The notes under the pieces are model-generated. The model was not told the DNA's origin and searched no databases. It saw only the letters and a list, made by a program, of their open reading frames with translations. A DNA stretch of 64,000 nt from Psococerastis gibbosa (lineage: Eukaryota; Arthropoda; Insecta; Psocodea; Psocidae): assembly GCA_963971405.1 (NCBI GenBank), contig OZ020486.1, positions 7,215,419-7,279,418 on the forward strand, written 5' to 3'. Both the position numbers and the translations under genes were made by a program. Below are positions 22,099-32,553 of the stretch, one piece after another (within the stretch, counting starts at the first letter, position 1; each line of letters opens with the position of its first letter).

Positions 22099-22939
22099 GG
22101 GGTCTTCACAGTTTTCGTGCTATCGAGTTAGATGTGTTATCCAAGTTAACACACAATCGTGAGTGTACCTCGGGAGTGAGTTATCATGCTATATCGACTG
22201 AGTAAACAACGTGGTAGTAGTCAGACGTTCGTGGCACGGGCTTTATAAGAAAGTGGCAGAACTCTATTCTAGTGCCACATTTGTTTATATTTTTTGTTCA
22301 TTTTGGTTATTATAATTTTAAGTATTTACGGTAATAGCTTGTGATAATAGATTATACATTAAATTTAAATACTACAAAATTTTAAACGCGTGTTTCAAAT
22401 CAACCAACAAAAACAAAGATGGAGGCGGTCAAACCTGAGCTATCTATCGCAGCGCAAGCTAAATAGCACGTTAACCAACTTGTTAGTGCGTTTAGGATTG
22501 CACACTGGTTAACTTAGCTTGCTATAACACACTTAACTAGGTACAGTCATCAACGGAGTCTGGCGAATCCGATGCAACGCCGAAATCCATCGGCTCTACA
22601 ATACCCTCGGCGTCATTGACGATCTTAGAGCAAAAAGGCTACAATGGATAGGACATGTGCACCGGATGCCGGACCACAGACCCCCAAAGGCCGTGTGGGA
22701 AGCAATCCCCGCGGGAGATGACCAAGAGGAAGACCAAGGCGAAGATGGGCGGACCAGTTCCAGGAGGACCTCCTTCGAGTTGGCGTCGAGGCAGCAGATT
22801 GGACAGCGGCTGCTGAGGATCGGCAAAGATGGAGGGAAATCGTCAGAGCGGCCAAAAGTCCCCCTGGGCTGATTGCGCCTAATTAAGTCAAGTAAGTCAA
22901 CTAGGTATAACTCGATAACACGAACACTGTGAAGACCCC
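22099..22939. mobile_element. Harbinger-like MITE split by a LINE end
   Basis: Reverse-orientation copy of the MITE at 9206-9675, with ends GGGGTCTTCACAG and CTGTGAAGACCCC. Removing the LINE insert and one target copy leaves about 475 bp, against 470 bp for the intact copy. The flanks (TTA / TAT) no longer form a perfect 3-bp duplication. Confidence 0.8.
22544..22898 (+). pseudogene. LINE reverse-transcriptase ORF C-terminal fragment
   Basis: A 355-bp 5'-truncated insertion flanked by AACTAGGTA (22535-22543, 22899-22907). It encodes LRAKRLQWIGHVHRMPD, then a Pro/Arg-rich segment, then ADWTAAAEDRQRWREIVRAA, the standard end of non-LTR retrotransposon ORF2 proteins (the 'WxGHVxRMP ... GRPRxRW' region), with a frameshift near 22700-22730. 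The 3' end is a short AAGTCAAGTAAGTC repeat rather than poly(A). Confidence 0.9.
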
Positions 22940-22984
22940 TATTTACGGCTTTTTTAAAAAGAAAAAAATATTAGCAGTTGTGTC

Positions 22985-23222
22985 CGCTTTGCTCTTATGC
23001 GGTATATACCAAAAGAAAAATCTACCATCATTTAAAAAAAAAAGCTTTACTATAGAACTCAAAAATTAGCGCTAATAAGGGTCTTCACAATGTCGGTTTT
23101 GTTTACTCTGTTAAATATTTTCGATTTTGCACAGTAACTCACCTCGAGGTCTACTCACAATTCTGTGTTAATTTGGATAAAACACTTCTAACTAGATAAC
23201 TTGATAACACCGACATTGTGAA
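22985..23222. repeat. flanking repeat plus deleted MITE copy
   Basis: 22985-23078 repeats the flank of the 9.2-kb MITE. 23079-23222 keeps both MITE ends (GGGTCTTCACAATGTCG and AACACCGACATTGTG) but has lost most of the left half by internal deletion. Confidence 0.7.
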
Positions 23223-23438
23223 TGCACTTATCTTATTGTGTCAAAAGAGCGTTTAATTACCACATAGCTTCAGTCGGGTAGATATGTATAGGCTGGCAAA
23301 ATGAAACATGTAATAAATTCATGAGCAGCAGCAAGAAAGGAATAGCACCTGATCAATAATCGAACACGACAGACTATTATACATGTTTAATGGGCTCTAG
23401 TAAATAGCGTTAACAATACCGGCACTATTATAACATCA

Positions 23439-23918
23439 GCAGCCCGATCATGGCGATTTAAATACTGGGGTTAATATAATATACCATGTCACCTGATGGT
23501 ATTAATTCAATTATTTAAAATAAATGAACAGTAAATTTAAGAATTTTTTAAATTGTGATGTTGGCAATACTGAAGAACTGAACTGACGCGACGCTACCGT
23601 AGCAAATATAAAAACATATCCCCCTAGAAATAAACAAGTTTTAATTTTGAATTAATATATTAAGAATTTTAAATAATTTGTCTAAATCTAAGGCAGAAAA
23701 AATTAAGAAACTCACCAAAAATATTGCCAACGATCATTCAATTGTTTAAATAGACACAATTTGAATTTTCCGCGCTTAGCACTCTTGCGACGATTACCAA
23801 CATCAAAAATAAAAAAATCTGTAATTTACAGTTAATTTATTTAAAAAATTGAATTAATACCATCACGAGACATGATATTATATTAACCCCGGTATTAAAA
23901 TCGCCATGATCGGGCTGC
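23439..23918. mobile_element. TIR element, about 480 bp, non-coding
   Basis: The ends GCAGCCCGATCATGGCGATT and its complement form terminal inverted repeats about 50 bp long (continuing AATACTGGGGTTAATATAA). The interior contains the AT-rich repeat shared with 1-228. No transposase. Confidence 0.8.
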
Positions 23919-23930
23919 AGTGCTATACAA

Positions 23931-24113
23931 GTCAGGACACACAGGCTAGTGGTACGGACTTTCACCCGAAAGGCTATTGGTTCGAGTCCCATACTGAATA
24001 CATTTTTTGACCCTGCTTCGGAGGACATGAAAGCAGGCGGTCCCGGGCCTTCTTAGTTGAGTGTACGAGAGGGCTTTACAGCCCTAACTCCCCTAAGTTG
24101 GCTTAGTAACAGA
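23931..24113 (+). mobile_element. tRNA-derived SINE T1
   Basis: GTCAGGACACACAGG head, B box GGTTCGAGTCC at about 23979, CTGCTTCGGAGGACATG body and TAGTAACAGATC end. It is close to the copy at 8245. Confidence 0.85.
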
Positions 24114-24142
24114 TCTAAATGTCATTACGAAGTACGCTTTAA

Positions 24143-24182
24143 GGACGACCACGACCTATCATCCCGGATTCTACTGCTTCAT
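24143..24182. repeat. hairpin element H, one arm only
   Basis: GACCACGACCTATCATCCCG and GATTCTACTGCTTCAT match the right arm of element H. The partner arm is missing. Confidence 0.5.
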
Positions 24183-24394
24183 CCAATGTTCACTGATATT
24201 GTTGGGAAAAAATTGGAATAAATATATATTTGATTTGATATACACATTTTCAAAATCATAACCCACTGTACTCGTAAAAGGGTATTACCGGGGCAGGGCT
24301 TATATAGTAGTATCAGTGTCAGGAATGTAATGTAGAATATTAAGTAGGGGGGGGGGGGTCCCATCAGTCTGCGGTTGTACAAATAATATTGTCA

Positions 24395-24485
24395 AAATAA
24401 AGGAAGATAGTGATTCCAACTGAGCTCCCCCTGCCGGGGTGACACGCTAACCCATACACCAATCTCGCCCTGTCCAGCCTCTCGA
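24395..24485 (-). mobile_element. decayed tRNA-like SINE (family T2)
   Basis: On the minus strand: TTGGTGTATGGGTTAGCGTG, TCACCCCGGCA, then AGTTGGAATC in B-box position. It aligns with the T2 heads at 26035 and 37100. No full body is visible. Confidence 0.5.
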
Positions 24486-25035
24486 ATCTTCCGGTAGTTG
24501 AAAGCTCTAAGGGTAGCCTCAAACATAATAGGTCAAGGTAAGCAAAATTAGAATCGGAAAGAATGCACAATGCATTGGAATACGAAAAAACATTGCGGGC
24601 TCCCTTAAATCCCACTTTCCGTAGCTTTACGGACGACAGATACCGATGACCTTTACAGCTCACTTTGCAGGGATTTGTTATTGTTTGGAAGCGCCCTAAC
24701 TGGGCTCTGAATGGTCAAGGAAGTCGAGGCATTAGAAATTAAAAAAAAAACCTTGGCGTGAGCAAATGTCCCACTTCTACTACAAAGAACTCTAGCCTGA
24801 ACGATATGCTCTCATAGCTTTCTAATACTATAATTCGGAATAACGCAACCGGCGACCCTATTTTTCCTAAGGTTTCCCTTTACACAGTCATTGCTGAAAA
24901 CCCGTTGTGGATTTCGTGATCCTTTCCCTTTCGGAGGCCACAAAAGCGCTTTAGACGGTCACTGCTAAAGAAATACTACCTTTTTCAAGGTCTAGAGGTT
25001 AAGAAACTTTCGTAGCATAAACTATTATTGAAATG
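24486..25035. other. no gene; MITE M fragment inside
   Basis: At about 24740-24795 there is a piece of MITE family M (AAATGTCCCACTTCTACTAC). The rest is unassigned. Confidence 0.4.
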
Positions 25036-25105
25036 AATGAAATTAAAATTAAAAACGTCTTTATGTTAGGCGCGCTTTAGCCCCGAAAGGCTACTCTACC
25101 AGCTA
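25036..25105 (-). mobile_element. retroelement 3' end, related to 4.5 kb
   Basis: In reverse orientation GGTAGAGTAGCCTTTCGGGG, CTAAAGCGCGCCTAA matches 4503-4535. It continues beyond a later insertion at 25106. Confidence 0.6.
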
Positions 25106-25306
25106 TAAGGGAATGCCGATCACTGATTCAGCTGCATTGGCATTAAGGTAGAAAACCGAACTACGACACAAGAGGGATTGGCCCAGCTCTATTATGCGGC
25201 ACGGTGTCAAATGGCCTACCAGCCAAAAGCGGACGTTAGAAGAAGAAGAAGAAGAAGAAGAAGAAGAAGAAGAAGAAGAAGAAGAAGAAGAAGAAAAAGA
25301 AGAAGA
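25106..25306 (+). mobile_element. 5'-truncated retroelement with long (GAA)n tail
   Basis: A 201-bp insertion flanked by CTACCAGCTA (25096-25105, 25307-25316), inside the older retroelement end. It ends GTCAAATGGCCTACCAGCC, GGACGTTAGAAGAAG and about 75 bp of GAA repeat. The same end is seen as a 46-bp insertion at 48672-48717. Confidence 0.85.
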
Positions 25307-25630
25307 CTACCAGCTAACTATTGGGAGCAATATTGTGCCATTTTTTTAGACAGTGCTAGCAGCTGATTAGCAATAGTCATTCAAAATTACACATTTAGTT
25401 TTATTACATCGCAAAGCCCGGAATATTCCAGTTAGTAGCGAACTCGACTATGAAACGGAAGGTCGATGTTCGAGACTCGGCATTAAAGGAAAAAGTTTCC
25501 GCCGACCCTGCGTCCACCCAACCCTAATGGTCATGGGGCTGCCCGGCATGTTGCGGACATACAACATACCAAATAGAGCTGGGGTGAAGAGAGGCCAATC
25601 CTGAGGCCTAAACTCTCATTGGGTTGTCGC

Positions 25631-25818
25631 CAGGCCCGTACCCAAGGGAGGGGGGGGGGGCAAGGGGGAGCATGCCCCCCCTAAATTTGATTTAAAAAAA
25701 ATAATAATAATGTAAGAGTTTTAGCTAAAACTACTAAAATCACAACGGATGTACCTATTATTTTAAAAAAAATTTGTTCTTGCCCCCCCTCCAAAATTAA
25801 ATCCTGGGTACGGGCCTG
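25631..25818. mobile_element. hAT-like MITE
   Basis: 188 bp with terminal inverted repeats CAGGCCCGTACCCAAGG and CCTGGGTACGGGCCTG. The 8-bp flanks GTTGTCGC and GTTGTCGT differ at one base. CAG-starting ends and an 8-bp duplication fit hAT. The interior is AT-rich with G/C runs near each end and no transposase. Confidence 0.85.
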
Positions 25819-26034
25819 GTTGTCGTGCTACAGCGTTTTTATTTCATTTACTTCGACTTCATATGCATCTGCTACCCAAGATTGGCGATCGTCATGGCAA
25901 TTTTTGAGACTGCTGCTCTGAAAAGGGAAGTCGTGCTCTTGCCAAACCACTGTCTAAGCCCCATTTCTTATTTTGCACCCGTTCGGTCGGCAATGTTCTG
26001 AGCTCAGCCATTGTTCGACTCTTTCTTTATTGAG

Positions 26035-26118
26035 CGGCAACGGACTTGGTGCAGTGGTGAGCATACCACCCGGCAAGGTAGTGACTCGGTTTCGAATCCC
26101 GTTTTCACCCATTTTTCC
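26035..26118 (+). mobile_element. tRNA-like SINE head (family T2)
   Basis: A box region CTTGGTGCAGTGGTGAGCAT and B box GGTTTCGAATCCC with correct spacing for a tRNA-derived promoter. It lacks intact tRNA arms, so it is not called as a tRNA gene. Confidence 0.65.
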
Positions 26119-26748
26119 ACATATTGACGGTCAGAACACACTTTATCATATATGGACCCTGTGTAGGTACCTGCACATAACTAGGTCAATGATCTACTAA
26201 CACGAAGATCCCACCCACAGGGGTCACTGATCTCTTTTGAACTGGCGAGAACTTTACAAAAAGGTTAGGGGGTAAAATAAAAGCATCCACAAAAGGGGCC
26301 AGAGTTAGGGGAGCGGGGAAGACAAATGCCCGCAGGCCGGCAGTAGGGTTGCGTGTTTGCCCCCCTCCCAAATAAAATCACCATATTTATGGGAGGCCGC
26401 CATGAATACAGCTGATGAGCTGATATGACCGAGCCAACCAACTATCGCGTTAATATCTTACTCGACATTGGACTTAAATTTGACCTGGCAGCAAATACAG
26501 GAAAACAATGAAGACAAAAAAGCAGCATTAGTTAAATAGGTGACACACAAATTTAACTAGCTTCACATCGATTCTATCGCACTCAGAGATATTTAATACA
26601 GATAGGGTAAATGCCGTAAGCCGTAAGTATTGTTTACGTACAATAAGCAACGGAATAGTCTATCTAGTTTCTTCTTATTTATAACAAAAATTGCCTTGGT
26701 ACTTTGTTAAAATAGGAAATGTTTGCAAAGAAAAATATCGGGTAAAAA
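26119..26748. other. no gene seen
   Basis: Unassigned DNA between a SINE and the long inverted repeat. Confidence 0.4.
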
Positions 26749-27629
26749 CATCCCGTGGCCGTAGAGCGTTATCAATATGGCGGCTAATGTAGCCACACAA
26801 GATAAGTACGCAATTTCGCTGGGAAAATAGCCTGCACAAGCTAAGTACAGAGTTTTGACCGGGTCCAGGTATCCGTTCTACTATGCTGCAATGTGTAAGA
26901 CATCGATATTTTATACGTTGGTACTTATCTCTGATAGTTGGCTTATAATTAGCGGGTGCGCCGTAAGGGATTTTATGGCTCCCGCTCCAGTTCTATTATA
27001 TTTCTATGGTTAAAAATAACACTTCTTCTTCGAGTAATTCTTTTTATTATTGTAGATTCAGTTTTTGTCATGGCAATGCAGTATCACTGTTTCCCTATTG
27101 CCTTGGTATGTACTGTAGGTAGATTATTTAGATATGTGATGCCCTTTTTATGTGGGAATGCCCTCATTTAGGATGGATTTACAAACAAATATTGTCCAGA
27201 AGTCAATTTTAATTGAAAAATACATGGAACTGTTAATGTTCTCAAATATCCACCTCCATTACGTTGCCATCAGCTGCCATGGAGACATATATGTCGGCTA
27301 TTTAAAGTACTCTGATCACGCTCGATGCGCCATCTAGTGTAATTAATTTCTACGGTGGCACCATAGAAATTTAATAACTGGAACGGCGGGAGCCATAATA
27401 TCCCTTACGGGGCGGGGCACCCGTTAACCATAAGCCAACTATCAGAGATAAGTGCCAACGTAAAAAATATCGAAGTCTTATTACATTGCAGCATAGCAGA
27501 ACGGATACCTGGACCCGGTCAAAACTCTGTACTTAGCTTGTGCAGGCTACTTACCCAGCGAAATTGCGTACTTATCTTGTGGAGGCTACACTAGCCGCCA
27601 TATTGATAACGGTCTACAGCCACGCGATG
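26749..27629. repeat. 881-bp long inverted repeat
   Basis: Arms 26749-27010 and 27360-27629 (about 262 and 270 bp) are inverted copies with modest divergence, from CATCCCGTGGCCGTAGAG and GTTATCAATATGGCGG at the tips to TTTCTATGGT at the loop. The 349-bp loop carries two short plus-strand open frames (26956-27171 in arm and loop, 27152-27337) without recognisable domains. Transcription across it would give a long hairpin RNA; that it is transcribed is not shown. Confidence 0.9.
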
Positions 27630-28942
27630 ATAGCACCACATAGAGTTAGGCTTTTACATTTTAAAATTCATAGACTGTACATTTGTATAATAATTATATA
27701 ATTATATTATATATATATTTATATTTATATATTATAATTTTCTTTATTTCAAAATTTTTAACGGACTTACACTTTTTTTTGTACAACAAATTCTGCCCAG
27801 GAGCAAATTATCTGTTTCGGGTTGGTATCCACAAAAACCGGCAATTGTGTTAAGCTCACATTATGCTGACGTCTTCATTAAGGGAGAGATATGAAAATAT
27901 TTTGTAAACAATGAATGCACCAGTTATTTTACAAAATCAATTAATTCTTGTATTATTTATGAATTTTTCATCTGGTCATTATTTTACCTTTAGTCTGGAA
28001 GGAGGAATTAATTAATTTCGTCAAAAGTTTTCCTTCGGAAATTTATTTCCAATGTACCTGTTGGGAAAGCTGGAGAAATACCGGTACAAAACTTTTCTCA
28101 TCACCTGGCCAGTGGTTAGATATTAAAATTTACCAACACATATACTACACGCGGTAACTAAAACAATGATTAGTTTTACAACTTTCTCATGACTTATACG
28201 ATAACCGCAATCAAAACGTACTTGATGCATTTGCGTCAATCGATTGTTATTAAATGCGGAATCGTAATCTATAAAACAAAAATTTGATTAAATTCGATAA
28301 ATTTTAATAACTATCTATCGAAAAATTTAAGTACGTGCATAGGGATAACGCTAATAATTCTATTAAACTTTAATACAAAGATACTTCCCGGAGACATTGG
28401 CCATCCTTGTCCCACCATGGAATCCCAGCATGAATCCTAAATCTGGCACTCGATAGTTTTTTATTAATTTAATTTTTTGCTTAATGGTATACAGCCATCT
28501 TAATTTATAAGTTTATCAGTTTTTTGTACCAAGGTACAAATTCAATCTTCACAAAAAAATATTGATCTCAGAGCCATCAATGAGTAGTAATACAATAGAA
28601 GAGATGTTCTTCTACAATTTGATGCACATAGCACCGATTGGCAACAGTTTTGGAAGTAGGACGTAAGCTGAAAATTCTTTTCAAGCTCTACGATCAACAT
28701 TTCCTATGAAATTCGACTTATTACGAAAACCTGAAGGGGGGGGGGTACGATTTCCTCATAATAAATAAATATAAATAAAATGCAAAAAAAAAACAATTTT
28801 AAATTTTGTTTAGATAATTTAATATTAAATCGATAGGCTCGATGTATTTTGGCAGAAATTTGCCCAAATACGTTGTGGGTTGATGGAAAAGGGCGGCAAT
28901 AAGGTCATAAAGTACTACTCTACGGGAAAATTTTTACTGTAT
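27630..28942. other. no gene seen
   Basis: AT-rich, with a TATAAT-type simple-sequence patch at 27690-27745 and a G run at about 28736-28745. Confidence 0.4.
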
Positions 28943-29199
28943 ATTGAGTTGCCTATTAGCAGAAGCAATCCTGTCCACCCAGGTCGATTTTTCAGAAACC
29001 GCAAAAAACTGCTGTGCCGCAACGCCATGAGGTATAAAATTACAGTTTTTAAAGCTAATTTTAACAGTATTAGAATTGCTTTTGCGTCTCAATATCTGAT
29101 TCATCGGATAGAGTATTGAAAAATAAAAAAAAATGGCGCGAATATCTCAAAACTGAAAAAAATGGAGAGGGTTGCTTTTGCTAATAGGCAACTCATATT
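28943..29199. mobile_element. short TIR element (MITE-like)
   Basis: The ends ATTGAGTTGCCTATTAGCAG and (reverse) ATGAGTTGCCTATTAGCAAA form about 35-bp terminal inverted repeats. A short open frame crosses the left half but has no family match. Confidence 0.65.
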
Positions 29200-29597
29200 G
29201 TATTTTGCAGTATTTACGCAGCGTCGAAAGAAATACATGACGTCATTGCTTTATATCTTCTGGTTTGTGAACGTTCAGTCGGACCTTGGTTGGACTGCCA
29301 TTTTGCAGTACGTTAATTCCAGGTTTTGAGCCATTTGACGAGACCTATTTACTGGATGTACTTCATTCAATATAATATAATGCATTTAATTGTATCGTAT
29401 TATACTTACTGATATGTAATAACTGCCTCTTTCGTTAAACATAATACGCCGTATTAATTTGTAGTTGTTGTTTATGTTTATCACCCAACCAACAATAATA
29501 TTATTAATTAAAGAAAGATTATAAACCAACTTTGGAACGCAACACTATATAGAAACATGCTGTGGGGTATGCCCATAGATATTTAATATTTGGGTAA

Positions 29598-29879
29598 GGC
29601 GGCTATTCCACCGGCGATTTGCTTCACTAATTCACTTGTTTTTTGAGATTTTTTGTTTGTTTTGTTTTAAGGAGACTATTATGTAGATATTTAACTTATC
29701 TATTATAAATTCCGTTATAATATGGTAGAGACTTATTAATGATGTCTGCTACCATATCATAACTTAATTTATAATAGATAAGTTAAGTATCTACCTAACA
29801 GTTTCCTTAAAACAAAACAAATGAAAAATCTCAAAACACAAGTGAATTAGTGAAGCAAATCGCTGGTGGAATAGCCACC
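29598..29879. mobile_element. GGCG foldback element, copy 2
   Basis: A 282-bp hairpin with arms GGCGGCTATTCCACCGGCG and complement, flanked by TAA (29595-29597, 29880-29882). Relative to 13320-13514 it has an extra central palindrome containing ATGTCTGCTACCATAT, a motif also found in the 38.1, 46.3 and 58.6-kb foldbacks. Confidence 0.85.
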
Positions 29880-30109
29880 TAAGCCAATTGTAAAAATTAT
29901 ATGATATACAACCTCCATAGGTTGTCGCGCCACTGCGTTTTCGTATAGTTCCACGAATTCTGTATGTAGGTAACGGAATAATAAAGCGAGGGATTTTAAA
30001 TGTATTTTATGATGATGCTTGCACCCAGAGTGGACGAAACATCCGTAATTTTTCCCCGATTCTTATCAGCTAGTTCACTCTGTAGCTTTAAGAAAATTAT
30101 TAAACTATA

Positions 30110-31418
30110 CCTAGTCATGCCATAAGTTCTGTCCCTAGTGCATTTTGGCCACCCCTGACGAAATGTCAAGGAGAATGGTTTGGCCACCCTAGCAATTGCT
30201 TACAGTAGTCACGTAGGTAGTGCAATAACATCAGTTGCGGTTGATCCGTCGATTTATTATGATGGATTGGGTTGCTAACGAAAACCGTGTTACTGTAATT
30301 GGCCTGCACAAGTGCGGAATGTCGGCATCGGACATTTTCAAAACTCTGAAAAACCTAAAAATAACTCAAAAGTTTGTGTACCGTACGTTACCGTGAGACC
30401 TCTGCTGTTGATGACAGACCAAGATCTGGACGTCCGAGGACTGTAAGAACTTCTCATGCGATTAAAGCCGTGAGGGAGCGAATTCGCAGAAATCCCCTCC
30501 GAAAACAGAAAGTCATGAGCAGGGAACTCGATATGTCCACGCGATCAATATCGAGACTAATCCGTGATGACCTACAGATGAAGGCCTACCGTAGATCCAC
30601 AGGACATCTTCTTACTCCAGCCCTACGAGCCATTAGGAAGGAAAGAGCCAAGGCACTACTAGCGTGGCACGCCGTCCATGGCCACGAATGGATACTCTTC
30701 ACAGATGAGAAAATTTTCACGATCGAGGAGTCCTATAACCGCCAAAATGATAAAGTATACGCACACACCTCCCAGCAAGCCAGAGAAGTTGTTCCCAGGG
30801 TCCAGCGAGGACACCACCCGTCTTCAGTGATGGTCTGGTGGGGTGTGTCGTACCAGGGGGTGACTTCCTTGCATTTTTGCGAAAAAGGGGTGAAAACGGG
30901 AGCAAAAGTGCACCAGGAGGATGTGTTAGAAGGTGTAGTGAAGCCCCTGAACACTACCTTGTTCAATGGACACGATTGGTGTTTCCAGCAGGACTCTGCG
31001 CCAGCCCATAAGGCCAAAACCACACAAGAGTGGCTCAGGACACACGTACCGGACTTCATAGCGGCCGAAAATTGGCCTTCGGGTAGCCCAGACCTCAACC
31101 CACTGGACTATGCCTTGTGGTCTGTTTTGGAGGCCACAGCCTGCTCTACTCGTCACCCCAATTTGGACAGCCTAAAAAAATCTTTGACGAAAGCAGTCGA
31201 GCAGATGCCCATCCAAACCGTGCGTGCCGCCATAGATGTATGGCCCGACCGTCTTCGCGCTTGTGTGGAAGCTGATGGCGGCCATTTTGAATTGTAATGA
31301 TTTTTTTGAATTGCCAATTAGTTACTTGATTTAATAAAAAAAGAACTAACCCGATATCATCTTTCGTTTTCTCTTAGCATAGGAAAGTGTTAGGGACAGA
31401 ACTTATGGCAGGACTAGG
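30110..31418 (+). mobile_element. mariner-family transposon, near complete
   Basis: 1309 bp flanked by the TA target dinucleotide (30108-30109, 31419-31420). Terminal inverted repeats about 27 bp: CCTAGTCATGCCATAAGTTC on the left and (reverse) CCTAGTCCTGCCATAAGTTC on the right. It contains one transposase with a frameshift. The right flank is a LINE/SINE-like 3' end. Confidence 0.95.
30259..31297 (+). pseudogene. mariner transposase, DD37D type, frameshifted
   Basis: The reading starts ATGATGGATTGG at 30259 with a helix-turn-helix (VTVIGLHKCGMSASDIFKTL) and hits TGA at 30394. The rest is open in the next frame to TAA at 31295-31297 (307 residues from 30374). Catalytic residues are all present: first Asp in ILFTDEK, second in CFQQDSAPAH, third in SPDLNPLDY, with 37 residues between the second and third, placing it near the DD37D (maT-like) group. 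WVP-type linker motifs are not intact. One small deletion near 30386-30393 appears to be the only lesion, so the copy is young but cannot make a full transposase as it stands. Confidence 0.92.
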
Positions 31419-31668
31419 TATATCTTAGATACCGCTTGAGACTCTTTCCGGTCTTATAAGGGTGACGACAAGGGATCCCGTCCCTACCCCCCTTAACCTT
31501 CTTCCCCCCTCTTCTTATCTTCTTTATTTTCTATTTAATTTTAAGCATCTATCTATTGATACAATATGTTTGTTTTTAAGGTTAGCATGAAAAGAAGACT
31601 TTATAGTCTTATTGTTCGCCTTTTGTTTTGTTTTTATTCAATAAAGTCGTTTTCAATTCAATTCAGCC
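31419..31668 (+). mobile_element. retroelement 3' end E, copy 1
   Basis: Matches 60082-60350 in reverse: TATATCTTAGATA start, GGTTAGCATGAAAA, GACTTTATAGTCTTATTGTT, CGCCTTTTGTTT, AATAAAGTCGTTTTCAATTC end. AATAAA and a short CAATT-type repeat tail suggest a retrotransposed end. Both copies start at the same point, so this may be a short complete element. Confidence 0.7.
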
Positions 31669-32553
31669 CGGCGTTTGTCGTGGTTTCTTCCATTTTATGA
31701 CCACACATGATATGACCGTTCTGTAATAATAGTTAGAAATGAATGGAGGTCAGTAGTTTCGTGAAGCCGATGAAGCGATAACGGGGCAGAGAAGCTCGCG
31801 TTAATGGAAACCGGGCAGATCCGGCTCCTGCGGCAGGCTACAGCCCTCAAATATATTCCATTAAAAGGAATTATCATAATTAGAATTGCGTGAGACAAGG
31901 TAGCAGCCCTTGGGAACAACCAAGTAAGTCACAAAATAAGGACATTAGATGAATCTGGCTTCTAAAAGAGTGGGCCATGGATGCTTGCGGCCTGGACAGC
32001 CCGATTTCTACTTAACACAGTCCCTTCTTACTGGACATCTGGCTCTACAGCCCTTGATGAGCTTCGGCCTGCTCGACAACACTCCCTCCTACAGTCATCT
32101 CGGTTTTTTACAACGCTCCACCATCTACGGACTCCCAACTCGCGAAGTTCAGTCTCCACTCATCCTTCGAGTATTTTCGAGAACGTCCCGCCAGTTTCTT
32201 ACTGGACATGGCAGTGTTACAGAAGTATCACGAACCTATGCATATACGACGGGGACTGTCGACGGTGGGAAAACGAGAGGAGGGCATGTGAAGCCAAGAT
32301 CGGAGCTCTAAATGTGAACATAGTACGGAAAATCGGTCAGGGGCGGCTTGGTGCGCTGTCAAGGAGTTGGCAAGGCTCGTCTTGAGCCGCAAGATGAAAG
32401 AGGAAAGACGACAACAAAAAAAGGCCCAGCTATAAGCAGGAAAAGACACGATTATCCTGAAGTAAAGCTGAAAAGCGGTTCCAGGATTGAAAAATATTTA
32501 GAACTTCCCAAAACTAAAGCTACAAAAATACAGCCAACCGCCTAATCATTGTA
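31669..32553. other. unrecognised, GC-richer
   Basis: Between two elements. Overlapping open frames on the plus strand (31949-32311, 31981-32385) and on the minus strand give basic, low-information translations that match no family I can name. It may be an eroded retroelement body. Confidence 0.3.

Noticed and set aside
22657..22872. Plus-strand frame reading HRMPDHRPPKAVWEA as an independent small gene
   Set aside because: It is part of a LINE ORF2 fragment bounded by a 9-bp target duplication.
25178..25366. Open frame with a long Arg run
   Set aside because: The Arg run is only the translated (GAA)n tail of a retroelement insertion.
26035..26118. Possible tRNA gene
   Set aside because: A and B boxes are present but the acceptor and anticodon arms do not form; homologous copies at 24.4, 37.1 and 45.7 kb show it is a SINE head.
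30733..31156. Long minus-strand frames opposite the mariner transposase
   Set aside because: Antisense shadows of the transposase coding sequence.
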